Shown: positions 35,996 to 44,907 of the stretch, piece by piece
Numbering within the stretch: the first letter of the stretch is position 1
Layout of the letters: each line of letters starts with the position of its first letter
Assembly: GCF_905220995.1 (NCBI RefSeq)
Contig: NZ_CAJNBJ010000022.1
Location: 1-64,000 of the forward strand
Source of the DNA: Nitrospira defluvii
Lineage (GTDB): Bacteria > Nitrospirota > Nitrospiria > Nitrospirales > Nitrospiraceae
Direction of reading: 5' to 3'
Length of the DNA: 64,000 nucleotides
Made by a program: the position numbers and the translations under genes
Notes under the pieces: model-generated
Told to the model about the DNA's origin: nothing
Database searches by the model: none
The model's input: only the letters and a program-made list of their open reading frames with translations

Positions 35996-37147
35996 GTGAA
36001 GATTTGTCATGTCGCGATGGGCGACTTGTGGGCAGGGGCCGAAGTTCACCTGCTTGCGCTCATGACTCACCTGGTTCGATTGCACGGCTTCGAATGGTCA
36101 GTGGTGTTATTCAATGAGGGGCGGTTGGCGGATGAATTGCGGAAGCTACCTCTCTCCCTAGCAGTCATTCCTGAGAGTCAACATGGCCCCGTAGCTCTTG
36201 CCTCTGGGCTTGCAAGGGTGTTTCGCCAGTTTCGGCCTGACGTGGTGCATACCCATAAGTACAAGGACTCGATTCTTGGCTCCATTGTCGCCCGTTACAC
36301 GGGGGTTCCGCATGTAGTCAGAGTTGTTCACGGCATGCCGGAACCCTTCCAGGGATTGAGGAATGTGAAGATGTCCGCATACATGATTGCGGACAGATTC
36401 GTCACTCGTCGGCTGGTGGATAAGGTCATTGCTGTCTCCTCGGAGATTGAGCAGGCTCTAGGTCGGCTCTACGGCCAAGGCCGACTGGTGTGCATACACA
36501 ACGGGATCGATTTAGAAGCAGTTCGCGTCACGACCCAGAGAGCGGATAAGCGTAAGGAGTGGGGTGTTGATGGCAAAGCCATATTGATTGGAACGGTGGG
36601 ACGGCTAGCTCCAGTGAAGGGGCATGCCGTATTGCTTGAGGCCTTTCGAATACTGTCTCAATTCCACCCGAATGTGGTACTAATTTTTGTCGGCGATGGG
36701 CCTTTGCGTGTGGAGCTCGAAGCCGAGGCAAATCGGATGGGCTTAGGCCGAACAGTCATTTTTTCTGGCCATCAGGAACAGTCATACGATTTCATCAATA
36801 TGATGGATGTCTTTGTTCTGCCCTCTTTGCACGAAGGTATTCCAATGGTCCTGTTGGAGGCCCTTGCTCTGAGGCGACCGGTTGTTGCGAGCCGAGTGGG
36901 TGGGATCCCCGAGGTCCTAGCCCATAGTTATTCCGGAGTCTTGGTTAGCCCAAACAATCCCGAGGAACTCGCCACTGCGATTCAGTCTCTGATTGAGAAT
37001 CCATCAAAAGCTGTAGCTTTTGGATCGTCGGGTCGAAGTCAGGTTGAGTCTGAATTTAGTGCCGACTTAATGGCGACTCGTACGGCTGAGATGTATCGAA
37101 CATTACGAACCGGTGTAACCCAAGGCGACGGATCCCACGGCTCCTGA
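35996..37147 (+). CDS. Glycosyltransferase family 4
   Basis: A 383-residue GT-B enzyme similar in layout to the preceding GT4. Key segments: 'KICHVAMGDLWAGAEVHLL' at the N-terminus, 'GTVGRLAPVKGHAVLLEAF' and EX7E in EGIPMVLLEALALR. The start is either TTG 35990 or GTG 35996; neither has a good Shine-Dalgarno. Adds a sugar to the glycan; donor unknown. Confidence 0.87.
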   Translation: MKICHVAMGDLWAGAEVHLLALMTHLVRLHGFEWSVVLFNEGRLADELRKLPLSLAVIPESQHGPVALASGLARVFRQFRPDVVHTHKYKDSILGSIVARYTGVPHVVRVVHGMPEPFQGLRNVKMSAYMIADRFVTRRLVDKVIAVSSEIEQALGRLYGQGRLVCIHNGIDLEAVRVTTQRADKRKEWGVDGKAILIGTVGRLAPVKGHAVLLEAFRILSQFHPNVVLIFVGDGPLRVELEAEANRMGLGRTVIFSGHQEQSYDFINMMDVFVLPSLHEGIPMVLLEALALRRPVVASRVGGIPEVLAHSYSGVLVSPNNPEELATAIQSLIENPSKAVAFGSSGRSQVESEFSADLMATRTAEMYRTLRTGVTQGDGSHGS

Positions 37148-37201
37148 GACAGGTCCGTCACGATCTTTGCAGTCACCACAGGTTCAAGAGGAGAAAGTCC
37201 G

Positions 37202-37990
37202 TTGTCCAAACATTTGATAAGGCTACTGGTTGCGAATGTGCTTCCGGCACCGATTCTTACGTGGGTGAAGACGAATTACTATGCCCCCTCCGTGCGCACA
37301 TTTTGGGAAGAAGATGTGGAGCCGGTGAAGGCGCTTGTAAAGCCAGGAGATTTCGTTATCGATATGGGGGCAAATTTCGGATGGTATACGAACGTTTTGT
37401 CCTTGTTGGTTGGAGATAGAGGGAAAGTCTACAGTGTCGAACCTATTCCGGATACCTTTCGAGTAATGAGTGGGATTGTTTGCAAGTTCAAACTCAGCAA
37501 TGTCGTTCCCATGAATTATGCGATGTCGAAGCACGATGGCACGGCGGTGATGCGAGTGCCACAGCATGAGTATGGAGGGAACAACTTTTATCGCGCGCAG
37601 ATCGATTTGAAGCAGGACGGGTCGCGTAAGGCAATGAAAGAATATACGGTCCCGATGCGGTCGTTGGATTCGCTATTCCTGGACGTTGCCGACAAGGTTA
37701 CGTTCATCAAATGCGATGTCGAAGGGCACGAGTTAGCCGTCGTGAGTGGGGGAAAGAAGTTTTTCGAGAGGTCCAAACCGGCCTGGCTCATGGAGGTAGG
37801 TGGAGATCCTGATAGCGAAGGAACGCCCGCGCATCAGTTATTTAGTCTTATGAAGCAGTATGGCTACAAGATCTACTTTTTTGATGGTCGGTTCCTTCGG
37901 TTGCGCCCATTGGGACATTGGTCGGTTAATTATCTATTGCTTCAACCGGAACACTGTCGTGATCTCATGCATTTGATGGCGCCGGAATAG
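37202..37990 (+). CDS. FkbM family methyltransferase
   Basis: A 262-residue SAM-dependent O-methyltransferase of the FkbM type. 'PGDFVIDMGANFGWYTNVL' is the SAM-binding loop, 'VYSVEPIPDTF' is motif II and 'VTFIKCDVEGHELAVVSGG' is the family hallmark. It appears to start at TTG 37202, preceded by AGAGGAGAAAG at about 37188. FkbM proteins methylate sugar hydroxyls in many surface-glycan loci. Confidence 0.87.
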   Translation: MSKHLIRLLVANVLPAPILTWVKTNYYAPSVRTFWEEDVEPVKALVKPGDFVIDMGANFGWYTNVLSLLVGDRGKVYSVEPIPDTFRVMSGIVCKFKLSNVVPMNYAMSKHDGTAVMRVPQHEYGGNNFYRAQIDLKQDGSRKAMKEYTVPMRSLDSLFLDVADKVTFIKCDVEGHELAVVSGGKKFFERSKPAWLMEVGGDPDSEGTPAHQLFSLMKQYGYKIYFFDGRFLRLRPLGHWSVNYLLLQPEHCRDLMHLMAPE

Positions 37991-38043
37991 TTGATCACCA
38001 TGAGGTCTGGCGATTCTTCCGTGCCGATTGATAGAAACCCGAC

Positions 38044-39270
38044 ATGAGAATTTTGTGGCTCGGACATAACCTTGCGTATCCACCGAAGGGAGGACCGCTT
38101 CAGCGTAATTACAACTTGTTGAAGCAGGCTTCCAGGCGTCATGAGGTGCATGTGTTGGTATTTGACCAGCCGGCCTCCAGGCCTCCAGGGGTTACTCCCG
38201 AGCACTGCGTAGAAGCCTTGTCAGAGTTTTGTGCCAGTGTAGAGTGGGTTCCTCTTCCGACTGACACTTTTGGTATAGGTCGCTACTGGCGGGCGCTCGG
38301 TGGTGTGCTCACGGGTGACCCGTATGAATTTCGCTGGCTACGATCCAGGGAGATGGCAAAGCGTCTCCAGCGACTTGCGGGTCGAATTCAGTTTGATGTG
38401 GTGCATGTCGACACATTGGGGCTAGCCCCCTATGTTTCTTTGCTTCCTGACGTTGGCACCGTGCTGAATCATCACGATATAGAATCCGCTCTCGTTCAGA
38501 GACGGGCCGTCAGCGACCCCAATGTGTTGTGGCGCATGTTCTGGTCGCGCGAGGCGGCTCATTTATTGTCTGCAGAGCGACGCTGGTGTCCCTCGTTCCA
38601 TGTGAACCTGGTGGTGTCCAATGACGAAGGGAAGCTCCTCAAACCTTCCTGCCCAAAAAGTGACATTCGTGTGGTCCCCAACGGGGTCGATATTGAATAT
38701 TTCACGCCGCGTCCAGATCCGGGCGGAACGAGGTTGCTCTTCTGCGGTCGCCTGGATCAACTGGCCAACAAGGGCGCGATCACATTCTTCTTCAAATCCA
38801 TCTGGGCTGAACTGGCCGATCGGGTGAGCACAATCGAAATTGATGTGGTCGGGAAGAATCCCCCGGCCTGGCTGCGTGAGTTAAGTCTGAGAGATTCGCG
38901 TGTGCACGTTCCGGGATTTGTGGCAGACGTCCGCCCCTATTTTCAGAAGGCGACGATATTCGTCTGTCCCATCATGGATGGAGGAGGGACGAGGTTGAAA
39001 ATTCTCGATGCCTTGGCTATGGGTATGCCGATAGTCAGTACGACCTTTGCTGCATCGGGTTTAGATTTGCGAGACGGAGACCATCTCTTGCTAGCCGACA
39101 CGCCCGAGGCCATGATCGAGCAGATTCGACGCGTACTGGATGATAAGGCATTACGAGAGCAACTTGCCCAAGGCGCTGTCAATGTGGTTCGACAGACCTA
39201 TTCCTGGGACACGATCGGACACAGTCTTCAGGCTGCATACGAAGCAGCGTTCGAACTGAAGGAAAGGTGA
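38044..39270 (+). CDS. Glycosyltransferase (GT4-like, exosortase-locus type)
   Basis: A 408-residue GT-B glycosyltransferase. 'MRILWLGHNLAYPPKGGPL' and 'QFDVVHVDTLGLAPYV' in the N-terminal half and 'VCPIMDGGGTRLKILDALA' in the C-terminal half resemble the sugar transferases often found in exosortase/PEP-CTERM exopolysaccharide loci. The first glutamate of EX7E is replaced by Asp/Gly. It is followed by 266 bases without a supported gene. Confidence 0.83.
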   Translation: MRILWLGHNLAYPPKGGPLQRNYNLLKQASRRHEVHVLVFDQPASRPPGVTPEHCVEALSEFCASVEWVPLPTDTFGIGRYWRALGGVLTGDPYEFRWLRSREMAKRLQRLAGRIQFDVVHVDTLGLAPYVSLLPDVGTVLNHHDIESALVQRRAVSDPNVLWRMFWSREAAHLLSAERRWCPSFHVNLVVSNDEGKLLKPSCPKSDIRVVPNGVDIEYFTPRPDPGGTRLLFCGRLDQLANKGAITFFFKSIWAELADRVSTIEIDVVGKNPPAWLRELSLRDSRVHVPGFVADVRPYFQKATIFVCPIMDGGGTRLKILDALAMGMPIVSTTFAASGLDLRDGDHLLLADTPEAMIEQIRRVLDDKALREQLAQGAVNVVRQTYSWDTIGHSLQAAYEAAFELKER

Positions 39271-39536
39271 GAGTTCGAGGTCTTAGCCATAGGGACACCC
39301 GAGGGCTCATCCCACCGCGTCCTAGGCTGTAGCTCATGATGGATGCGCTCTGCCGATGGTAACCACCCGATAGAACGAGAGCATCCAAAGTTTTACGTGC
39401 ATATGTGACGCGATCTTCTGCTGATCCATGCATCTGGTAGAGAGCCTGTGTCTGCGCGACGCATGCTGCTACCGACCTAGTGTGCCATACCAGCCAATGC
39501 GCATAGTCAGATACGTCTTCTCGAAAGTTATGTTGC

Positions 39537-40580
39537 ATGCAGCCTAAGAAGGCGGCGTACGAGTCCAGATCGGCGAGACTCGCCTTTCTCGACGGCTTTC
39601 GTGGATGCGCGATCGTGATGGTCGTTGCAACCCATGCAATGGCCTATGCGAAGCTCGAAGATTCCACGAGCAGCCTACTTACGTTCTGGGTGCAAGCGGT
39701 TGCCGTGCCGCCGTTCTTTCTCGTAGATGGATTCTTGTTTGCGCGCCACATGGAAAGTTCCACTTCCTTTTCGTATGGTGATTATGCCGTTCGGAGCGCA
39801 AGACGGCTGCTGTTGCCCTGGGTCTGTTTCAGCGTCCTGTATGTGGTTTTTCGAGCTGCGTTTGAGTATGTCTCACACCCAACGCATACGCTTGTCTTGG
39901 AGCGTACAGTCGGGGAGGTGCTTGCCGCAGTGTATTACTCCTCTGTCTCCTCCCAAATGTACTTTCTCCCAGCCCTGTTCATCATACGAATGTTGTCCGG
40001 GGGCGCAAGAACTCTTGGTCTTCTGCAGCCGTCCAGGCTCGTGATGTCCTGGCTAGCATACGTATGGGTGTGGCAAAGCCTACCGTTCAGCGCTGAACAG
40101 GGAGACAGAATCGACCCCGTGCTCAGCGCCATATGGGGGATGCAATATTATCTTCTAGGGATGGTGCTGTCGATTCACGATAAGCGCATTGCGAGCCGGC
40201 CATTGATTGGCGCAAGTATCGGCTTGGCGTGTCTAGCGACTGTGAAGATACTCCTTCCAACGTGGGGAGTGTTGGCCCAATATTTGTATCTGGGAAGCCT
40301 CTTTTCTCTCTTCCGTGGATTGGGGGATCGTGTTTCATCGCTGTATGCTATAGGGCGTTTCACGATGGGAGTGTATCTCATTCATGCGCCGGTAATCTTG
40401 AAATTAGTTTCTTCTGCCGCGCCTTTGGTGTTTGATCAATCAGGCATGGGCAGGTACCTGTTGATTACACTAGTTGCCGTACTTGTTTCGGCGGGCATTG
40501 CACGATTGTGTGCCAGGGCTCGATGGTGGAGATTTCTGCTCGGCGAAGAGATACGGGGGGATACTGAACATGCGAGGTAA
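39537..40580 (+). CDS. Acyltransferase_3 family membrane O-acyltransferase
   Basis: A 347-residue integral membrane protein with about ten hydrophobic helices. 'RLAFLDGFRGCAIVMVVATH' matches the first helix of Acyltransferase_3 proteins (OafA/WecH), including the R/D and the conserved histidine. 'FTMGVYLIHAPVI' near the end is also typical. These proteins move acetyl or similar groups from cytoplasmic acyl-CoA to glycans on the periplasmic side. It opens an acylation trio with the MBOAT and SGNH genes. Confidence 0.85.
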   Translation: MQPKKAAYESRSARLAFLDGFRGCAIVMVVATHAMAYAKLEDSTSSLLTFWVQAVAVPPFFLVDGFLFARHMESSTSFSYGDYAVRSARRLLLPWVCFSVLYVVFRAAFEYVSHPTHTLVLERTVGEVLAAVYYSSVSSQMYFLPALFIIRMLSGGARTLGLLQPSRLVMSWLAYVWVWQSLPFSAEQGDRIDPVLSAIWGMQYYLLGMVLSIHDKRIASRPLIGASIGLACLATVKILLPTWGVLAQYLYLGSLFSLFRGLGDRVSSLYAIGRFTMGVYLIHAPVILKLVSSAAPLVFDQSGMGRYLLITLVAVLVSAGIARLCARARWWRFLLGEEIRGDTEHAR

Positions 40581-40753
40581 TCTCTCTAGCTAGAAGCGGG
40601 TCGAAGTTACATCGGCGTCAAATCTAGCGGTGTTCCCGGATGTTGCGTACAAGTGTCATGATCTCCATTGACCGCTTACCAATCTCGATAGAACCACATC
40701 TGTCTAATGCGCCAGAACATCTCGCGTCCATAAGATCGAAATCGTGAGTACGC

Positions 40754-42199
40754 ATGTTCTTTGACACGCTCATCTATCTCCTGTTTTTGTCGCTTGTGGT
40801 CGGGGTGTACTGGCGACTGAGTTGGCGGAATCAAAATGCCTTCCTGCTCGCGGCCAGTTACGTGTTTTACGGGTGGTGGGATTGGCGATTCCTAGGCCTG
40901 ATCTTTGTCTCCACTGCGGTGGATTTTGTATGTGCTCATGCTATCGAGTCTTCCTCCAACGATGCCAAACGAAAACTTGCATTGGTCATTTCTGTCACCT
41001 TGAACCTAGGCTTTCTTGGCTACTTCAAATACTGCAACTTTTTTATCGATTCATTTGCTCTCGTGGTGGAGCAAATGGGGGTATCGGTATCGATCAGTAC
41101 CTTGCAGATAGTACTGCCACCAGGGATCTCGTTCTACACATTTCAGGCCTTGGCATATATCGTGGACGTATATTATCGAAGGCTTAAGCCGGCGTCTTCT
41201 TTTGTTGACTATGCGCTCTTCATTAGTCTGTTTCCGCACCTGATTGCTGGGCCGATTCAGCGACCATCGCATTTGTTGCCGCAGGTACAAGCTGCACGTT
41301 CGTACGATTCAGAAAAGATATTCAACGGTATACTGTTGATCATCACGGGTCTGTTTCGCAAATGTGTTATTGCCGACAATTGTGCGCTTTTAGCTGATGG
41401 CGCATTCGGCGGGAAGCTGGGTGAGGGCAATATATTCGTCTTGGCAATCGGTGCTTACGCGTTTGCCTGGCAAATTTATGGCGATTTCAGCGGCTACAGT
41501 AATATTGCAAGAGGATCGGCACAACTTCTTGGATTCCACTTCATGGTGAATTTCAAGCAGCCTTATCTGGCTGTGAGTTTGCAGGACTTTTGGCATCGAT
41601 GGCACATCAGTTTGAGCACATGGTTGCGCGATTATCTCTATATTCCGCTCGGGGGAAATCGCGGGGGAGAGTGGCGAACATTCAGGAATCTGTTCATGAC
41701 GATGGCGATTGGGGGAGGATGGCATGGGGCGAACTGGACCTTCATCGTTTGGGGAATGTTACACGGTTGTGGGTTGGGTTTGGAGCGACTGATCAGCAGA
41801 ACCAGTGAAATCGGCACGGGTATCCAAGGGTGGGTGAGATCATGGTCCGGGAAAACTGCGTCCTTCCGGACTTGGCTGCAGCGCATCGTTATTTTTCATG
41901 TGGTTTGCATCGGCTGGGTATTTTTTCGTGCGGAGTCGGTTGGTCATGCTTGGCATTTTCTCTATCTCGGGCTCACAAGAGTGCAGTGGATACCGGAGTA
42001 CGCCACTGCCACGATCTTTCTGATCATGTTTACACTTCCCATGTTTGTGATTGATCAAATCAACGAGCGGCGTGGGGAGGAGTATCTGTTCGAGCGGGCC
42101 CATCCCTACGGACGTGTCGGCATCGGGAGCATATTGATTGGGGCAACTCTACTTTTCGCGGGTAGTAAATCGAATGCCTTTATCTACTTTCAGTTCTGA
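40754..42199 (+). CDS. MBOAT family O-acyltransferase (AlgI-like)
   Basis: A 481-residue multi-spanning protein. It starts 'MFFDTLIYLLFLSLVVGVYW' and has 'VLPPGISFYTFQALAYIVDV', 'WHRWHISLSTWLRDYLYIPL' and the catalytic histidine segment 'GGGWHGANWTFIVWGMLHG', all characteristic of AlgI/DltB-type proteins. It passes an acetyl group across the inner membrane to a periplasmic SGNH partner that acylates the polymer. The gene for such a partner begins one base after its stop. Confidence 0.92.
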   Translation: MFFDTLIYLLFLSLVVGVYWRLSWRNQNAFLLAASYVFYGWWDWRFLGLIFVSTAVDFVCAHAIESSSNDAKRKLALVISVTLNLGFLGYFKYCNFFIDSFALVVEQMGVSVSISTLQIVLPPGISFYTFQALAYIVDVYYRRLKPASSFVDYALFISLFPHLIAGPIQRPSHLLPQVQAARSYDSEKIFNGILLIITGLFRKCVIADNCALLADGAFGGKLGEGNIFVLAIGAYAFAWQIYGDFSGYSNIARGSAQLLGFHFMVNFKQPYLAVSLQDFWHRWHISLSTWLRDYLYIPLGGNRGGEWRTFRNLFMTMAIGGGWHGANWTFIVWGMLHGCGLGLERLISRTSEIGTGIQGWVRSWSGKTASFRTWLQRIVIFHVVCIGWVFFRAESVGHAWHFLYLGLTRVQWIPEYATATIFLIMFTLPMFVIDQINERRGEEYLFERAHPYGRVGIGSILIGATLLFAGSKSNAFIYFQF

Positions 42200-42200
42200 T

Positions 42201-43142
42201 ATGTTAGCAGAGCGACGTATCGCAACGTTGCAGAAGGCAACGATTGGGCTGTTGCTCGTTACAATTGGTCTGGTAGGGGGGCTTGAGCTCGGGACGTATC
42301 ACTTTGTGTATCAAGTCAGTAGGAATCTCTCGCGAATTCATAATGAAGCGTTGGTTGCGGCTCAAATTCGTGGTGGCGCTGAGGGGCGAAAGGAGGTATT
42401 GCTCGTAGGGAACTCCTTGCTCATCCATGATGTGGACGTGGAAAAGTTGGAGCGACGCCTGATTCCCAACCAGCATGTTCAGCAGTTCGCGATTCAAGCG
42501 ACTACATACTACGACTGGTACTATGCGCTGCGGGGGCTACTCACCGAAGGCGCACGGCCAGATCGTGTTGTAGTTTGTTTGGAGGCTCGTCATATCGTGC
42601 TGTCGAGTGTGCGCAACGAGATTTTCGCGCATTACCTCATGAAACGAAGAGATTTGTTTGATGTTCGCCGAACGCTTCATCTGACAGGAACGGAAGCCTT
42701 CGATTTACTTGTGGCCAATACGAGCATCTTTTATGCGTTGCGCAAGGAGTTGCGCCAGGTTTTGCTCCAATACGTGCTGCCGGAGATCCCGCAGCTGACC
42801 GCGATGATTGCTCTTGCGCCGAAGCCACAGCCGGACCCGGTCGCGCTTCGGACGCTTGGTGCAGCGAGGCTGACTGCGCTGCGAAAGCTAATGATGAATT
42901 CACACACTGAACTCACTCTGGTGTTGATGCCGCCTGTCGAACCGGAGTCCTCTGAAATTATCAGGCAGGTCAGTGAGCAAGTCGGTGTGCAACTGCTGGT
43001 GCCTCTCTCTCAGAATGATCTTGCGGATGAGGATTATCAGCCTGATGGCTATCATCTGAACCAGCGAGGGCGAGATAAATTCACGGAGGCCCTGATTCCC
43101 CTTTTGCTTCCAGCCGATCCGATCACATCGTTTTCCCGGTGA
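42201..43142 (+). CDS. Membrane-anchored SGNH-like protein, MBOAT partner
   Basis: A 313-residue protein with one N-terminal membrane helix (ATIGLLLVTIGLVGGLEL) and a periplasmic domain. 'LLVGNSLLIHDVD' replaces the usual GDS by GNS, and 'DGYHLNQRG' near the end offers the Asp-x-x-His pair. This layout is like AlgJ/AlgX/DltD-type partners of MBOAT proteins, so it probably completes O-acetylation of the polymer. ATG 42201 leaves a single-base gap after the MBOAT stop; earlier in-frame ATGs at 42138 and 42174 would overlap it. Confidence 0.75.
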   Translation: MLAERRIATLQKATIGLLLVTIGLVGGLELGTYHFVYQVSRNLSRIHNEALVAAQIRGGAEGRKEVLLVGNSLLIHDVDVEKLERRLIPNQHVQQFAIQATTYYDWYYALRGLLTEGARPDRVVVCLEARHIVLSSVRNEIFAHYLMKRRDLFDVRRTLHLTGTEAFDLLVANTSIFYALRKELRQVLLQYVLPEIPQLTAMIALAPKPQPDPVALRTLGAARLTALRKLMMNSHTELTLVLMPPVEPESSEIIRQVSEQVGVQLLVPLSQNDLADEDYQPDGYHLNQRGRDKFTEALIPLLLPADPITSFSR

Positions 43143-43241
43143 GACGTGTGGTGTTCACACAAGTAGTGTCCCCTCCACTGCGGTCGGTCATAGGACACCA
43201 TTCCACTCTCATGAGCTTGGAAGATTCGGTGTGTGCAGCGC

Positions 43242-43294
43242 TGTAGTGGTTCCAAGAAATCATGCAGGCGGCTTGATTTCAGGGGAGCACTACA
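43242..43294. repeat. Nested inverted repeat / long hairpin
   Basis: Two pairs of 7-base arms are nested: TGTAGTG (43242-43248) with CACTACA (43288-43294), and GAAATCA (43256-43262) with TGATTTC (43274-43280). They are separated by 7-base spacers on each side, with an 11-base loop. The symmetry gives a 21-base stem with an internal bulge. It lies between the convergent genes ending at 43142 and 43422 and could act as a two-way terminator or RNA-stabilising structure, although no long T tract follows. Confidence 0.6.
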
Positions 43295-43421
43295 AGCATT
43301 CCAAGATTAGGGGACCTTCGTTTCCCTAGCGGACAGTGCCTCGCTATCCGATCCGTGCTCTCCCGACACCAAGCCATTTCAGCGGTCCGGCGTCAGGAGT
43401 GATCGACCAAAGCCTACCCAG

Positions 43422-44312
43422 CTACGGAACCGAAATACCGCGTAATGTGGGAGTTGCGGGCGGGCCTGGGGGATTATCAGTGCTCGTGCCACCGTTCGGG
43501 ATGCTGATATGTACGTGGTCAAGCCAGTGCTCCCAATCCACTGTGTTGGATGTGCCCATGTCTTGTGCTCCGTCCCAGGTGTTATTCCACTGCCATTCGG
43601 TGAGTCCGCTTGGAGCATAGTTGAGGTTGGTATAGTTTCCGCCAAGGACGCCGTTTATCCACCAACGTAAGATGCCGTCGCGTGAGGTGGCCGTCGTGCT
43701 CGCCTTTTGATACACCTCAACCTTCGCCCATTGACCCAGGGTAATCATGCTGGGACCTGCATTGGCGTAGCACCAAAGTCCAGAATCCAATGCGCAGGTG
43801 TGACTATTATCCAAGCCGGATGTATTGTGTCCCCATTCGAACTTCATCGTTGAGCTCCCCGGGGTGTTCCACATACCGAAGTATCCGTTTCCGAGAGTGT
43901 TCCCGCGGATGAAGAACAGTTTGTTTTGGACGATACGGCCTTGAAACTGCGGATTCGTGCGCCATGTTAGGCCGACGTACATTTCGCGCACCGGTTGAGG
44001 CGTGGAATAGATAAGCTGCATGCCTCCCTGCGGAGCAAACGCATACAGAAGTCCTTTGATTCCACCGGACGGCGAGACCGGGGCGCTATTGTCTGAAACC
44101 GAAATCGACGACCCATATACGTCCAGTATGCCGCAGGCTCCGGGCGTGCTTGAAAAATTACAGTCTACAAGAACTTTGGCTCCCGTAGGCTCGTTCGTCC
44201 AGACCCCGGCCGCGTGACTCTCCTGAGTACTGACTAGTCCGGCACAGAGAGCCAGGGCGGATACAAAAACAGCCAACCTCTTGGAGGCGTAAAACGTTGC
44301 GTTGCCGTCCAT
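43422..44312 (-). CDS. Secreted concanavalin A-like protein (possible polysaccharide lyase)
   Basis: The only minus-strand gene. It encodes 296 residues with an N-terminal signal peptide (RLAVFVSALALCAGLVSTQESHA, cleavage near AHA). The mature part has 'VREMYVGLTWRTNPQF', 'NGYFGMWNTPGSS', 'GQWAKVEVYQK', 'GILRWWINGVLGGNY' and 'WEHWLDHVHISIP', a beta-sandwich pattern like concanavalin-type lectins and heparin-lyase-like polysaccharide lyases. It ends in a Pro-rich tail (DNPPGPPATPTLRGISVP). AGAGGA precedes the ATG. It may bind or trim the exported polysaccharide; enzyme activity is not established. Confidence 0.72.
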   Translation of the reverse strand: MDGNATFYASKRLAVFVSALALCAGLVSTQESHAAGVWTNEPTGAKVLVDCNFSSTPGACGILDVYGSSISVSDNSAPVSPSGGIKGLLYAFAPQGGMQLIYSTPQPVREMYVGLTWRTNPQFQGRIVQNKLFFIRGNTLGNGYFGMWNTPGSSTMKFEWGHNTSGLDNSHTCALDSGLWCYANAGPSMITLGQWAKVEVYQKASTTATSRDGILRWWINGVLGGNYTNLNYAPSGLTEWQWNNTWDGAQDMGTSNTVDWEHWLDHVHISIPNGGTSTDNPPGPPATPTLRGISVP

Positions 44313-44907
44313 GTTCGTCCTCTTGGTGGTGAAAAGAATGTGGTCGGTTGGTAATAGGGTGACGTACCTCGATCTCCCTGGCGTTTCGCGTATTCAGAGG
44401 GAGAGCCGCTGGATCCCCACGAAGAAACCCGTGATCGAACGAACCCTAGGTTGGCTATATGGGAGAGCAAGATCAGTGCCTATCCGGACCTTGTCCGCCG
44501 TTACCATATCAAGTGCACATGTAACCTTGCAAATGGTTTCACGATTCTGGTGGCATCCTGCACCGTCGCTTGGTGCCGGAAACCCAGGCTTGGATATCCC
44601 CTAGTGTGTGGACGAGAGGTCATCGCCGGCCAAAATCGTTCTTGTTCAGGCAGACTCGATGTCGCGAAAGGCGCCTGTGCTGCTCGAGCAACACAGTTTG
44701 TCGTCACAGGTCCGCTCAGCCGTGGGGGATTGTGTCTATCGGTCTGGCTCTTCCCTGGCGTTGGTCGGTAAGGCTCCCGCGTAGCGAAGAGGCACGAGTG
44801 CGACCCAGTTGTGTCGCTCCTGGGAAATCGTTGACGGATGTGAGATATTCTGCCATTCTTTTTTACGACATTGCTGGTTCGCGGCGGTTATTGACGAGGG
44901 GAGTGAC
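44313..44907. other. Intergenic region between divergent genes, no supported gene
   Basis: A stretch of 595 bases upstream of both the minus-strand secreted protein and the + strand nucleotide-sugar dehydrogenase, so promoters in both directions must lie here. No convincing -35/-10, sigma-54 site or riboswitch was recognised. Open frames of about 100 codons are present but show no protein features. Confidence 0.6.

Noticed and set aside
39179-39538. 119-codon minus-strand frame in the gap before the acyltransferase gene
   Set aside because: It overlaps the end of the GT4 gene and the start of the acyltransferase gene; no recognisable domain. A remnant gene cannot be excluded.
44313-44907. 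Possible cyclic-di-GMP riboswitch or sigma-54 promoter in the divergent intergenic region
   Set aside because: The conserved GEMM core and a TGGCAC-N5-TTGC pattern were looked for by eye and not found.
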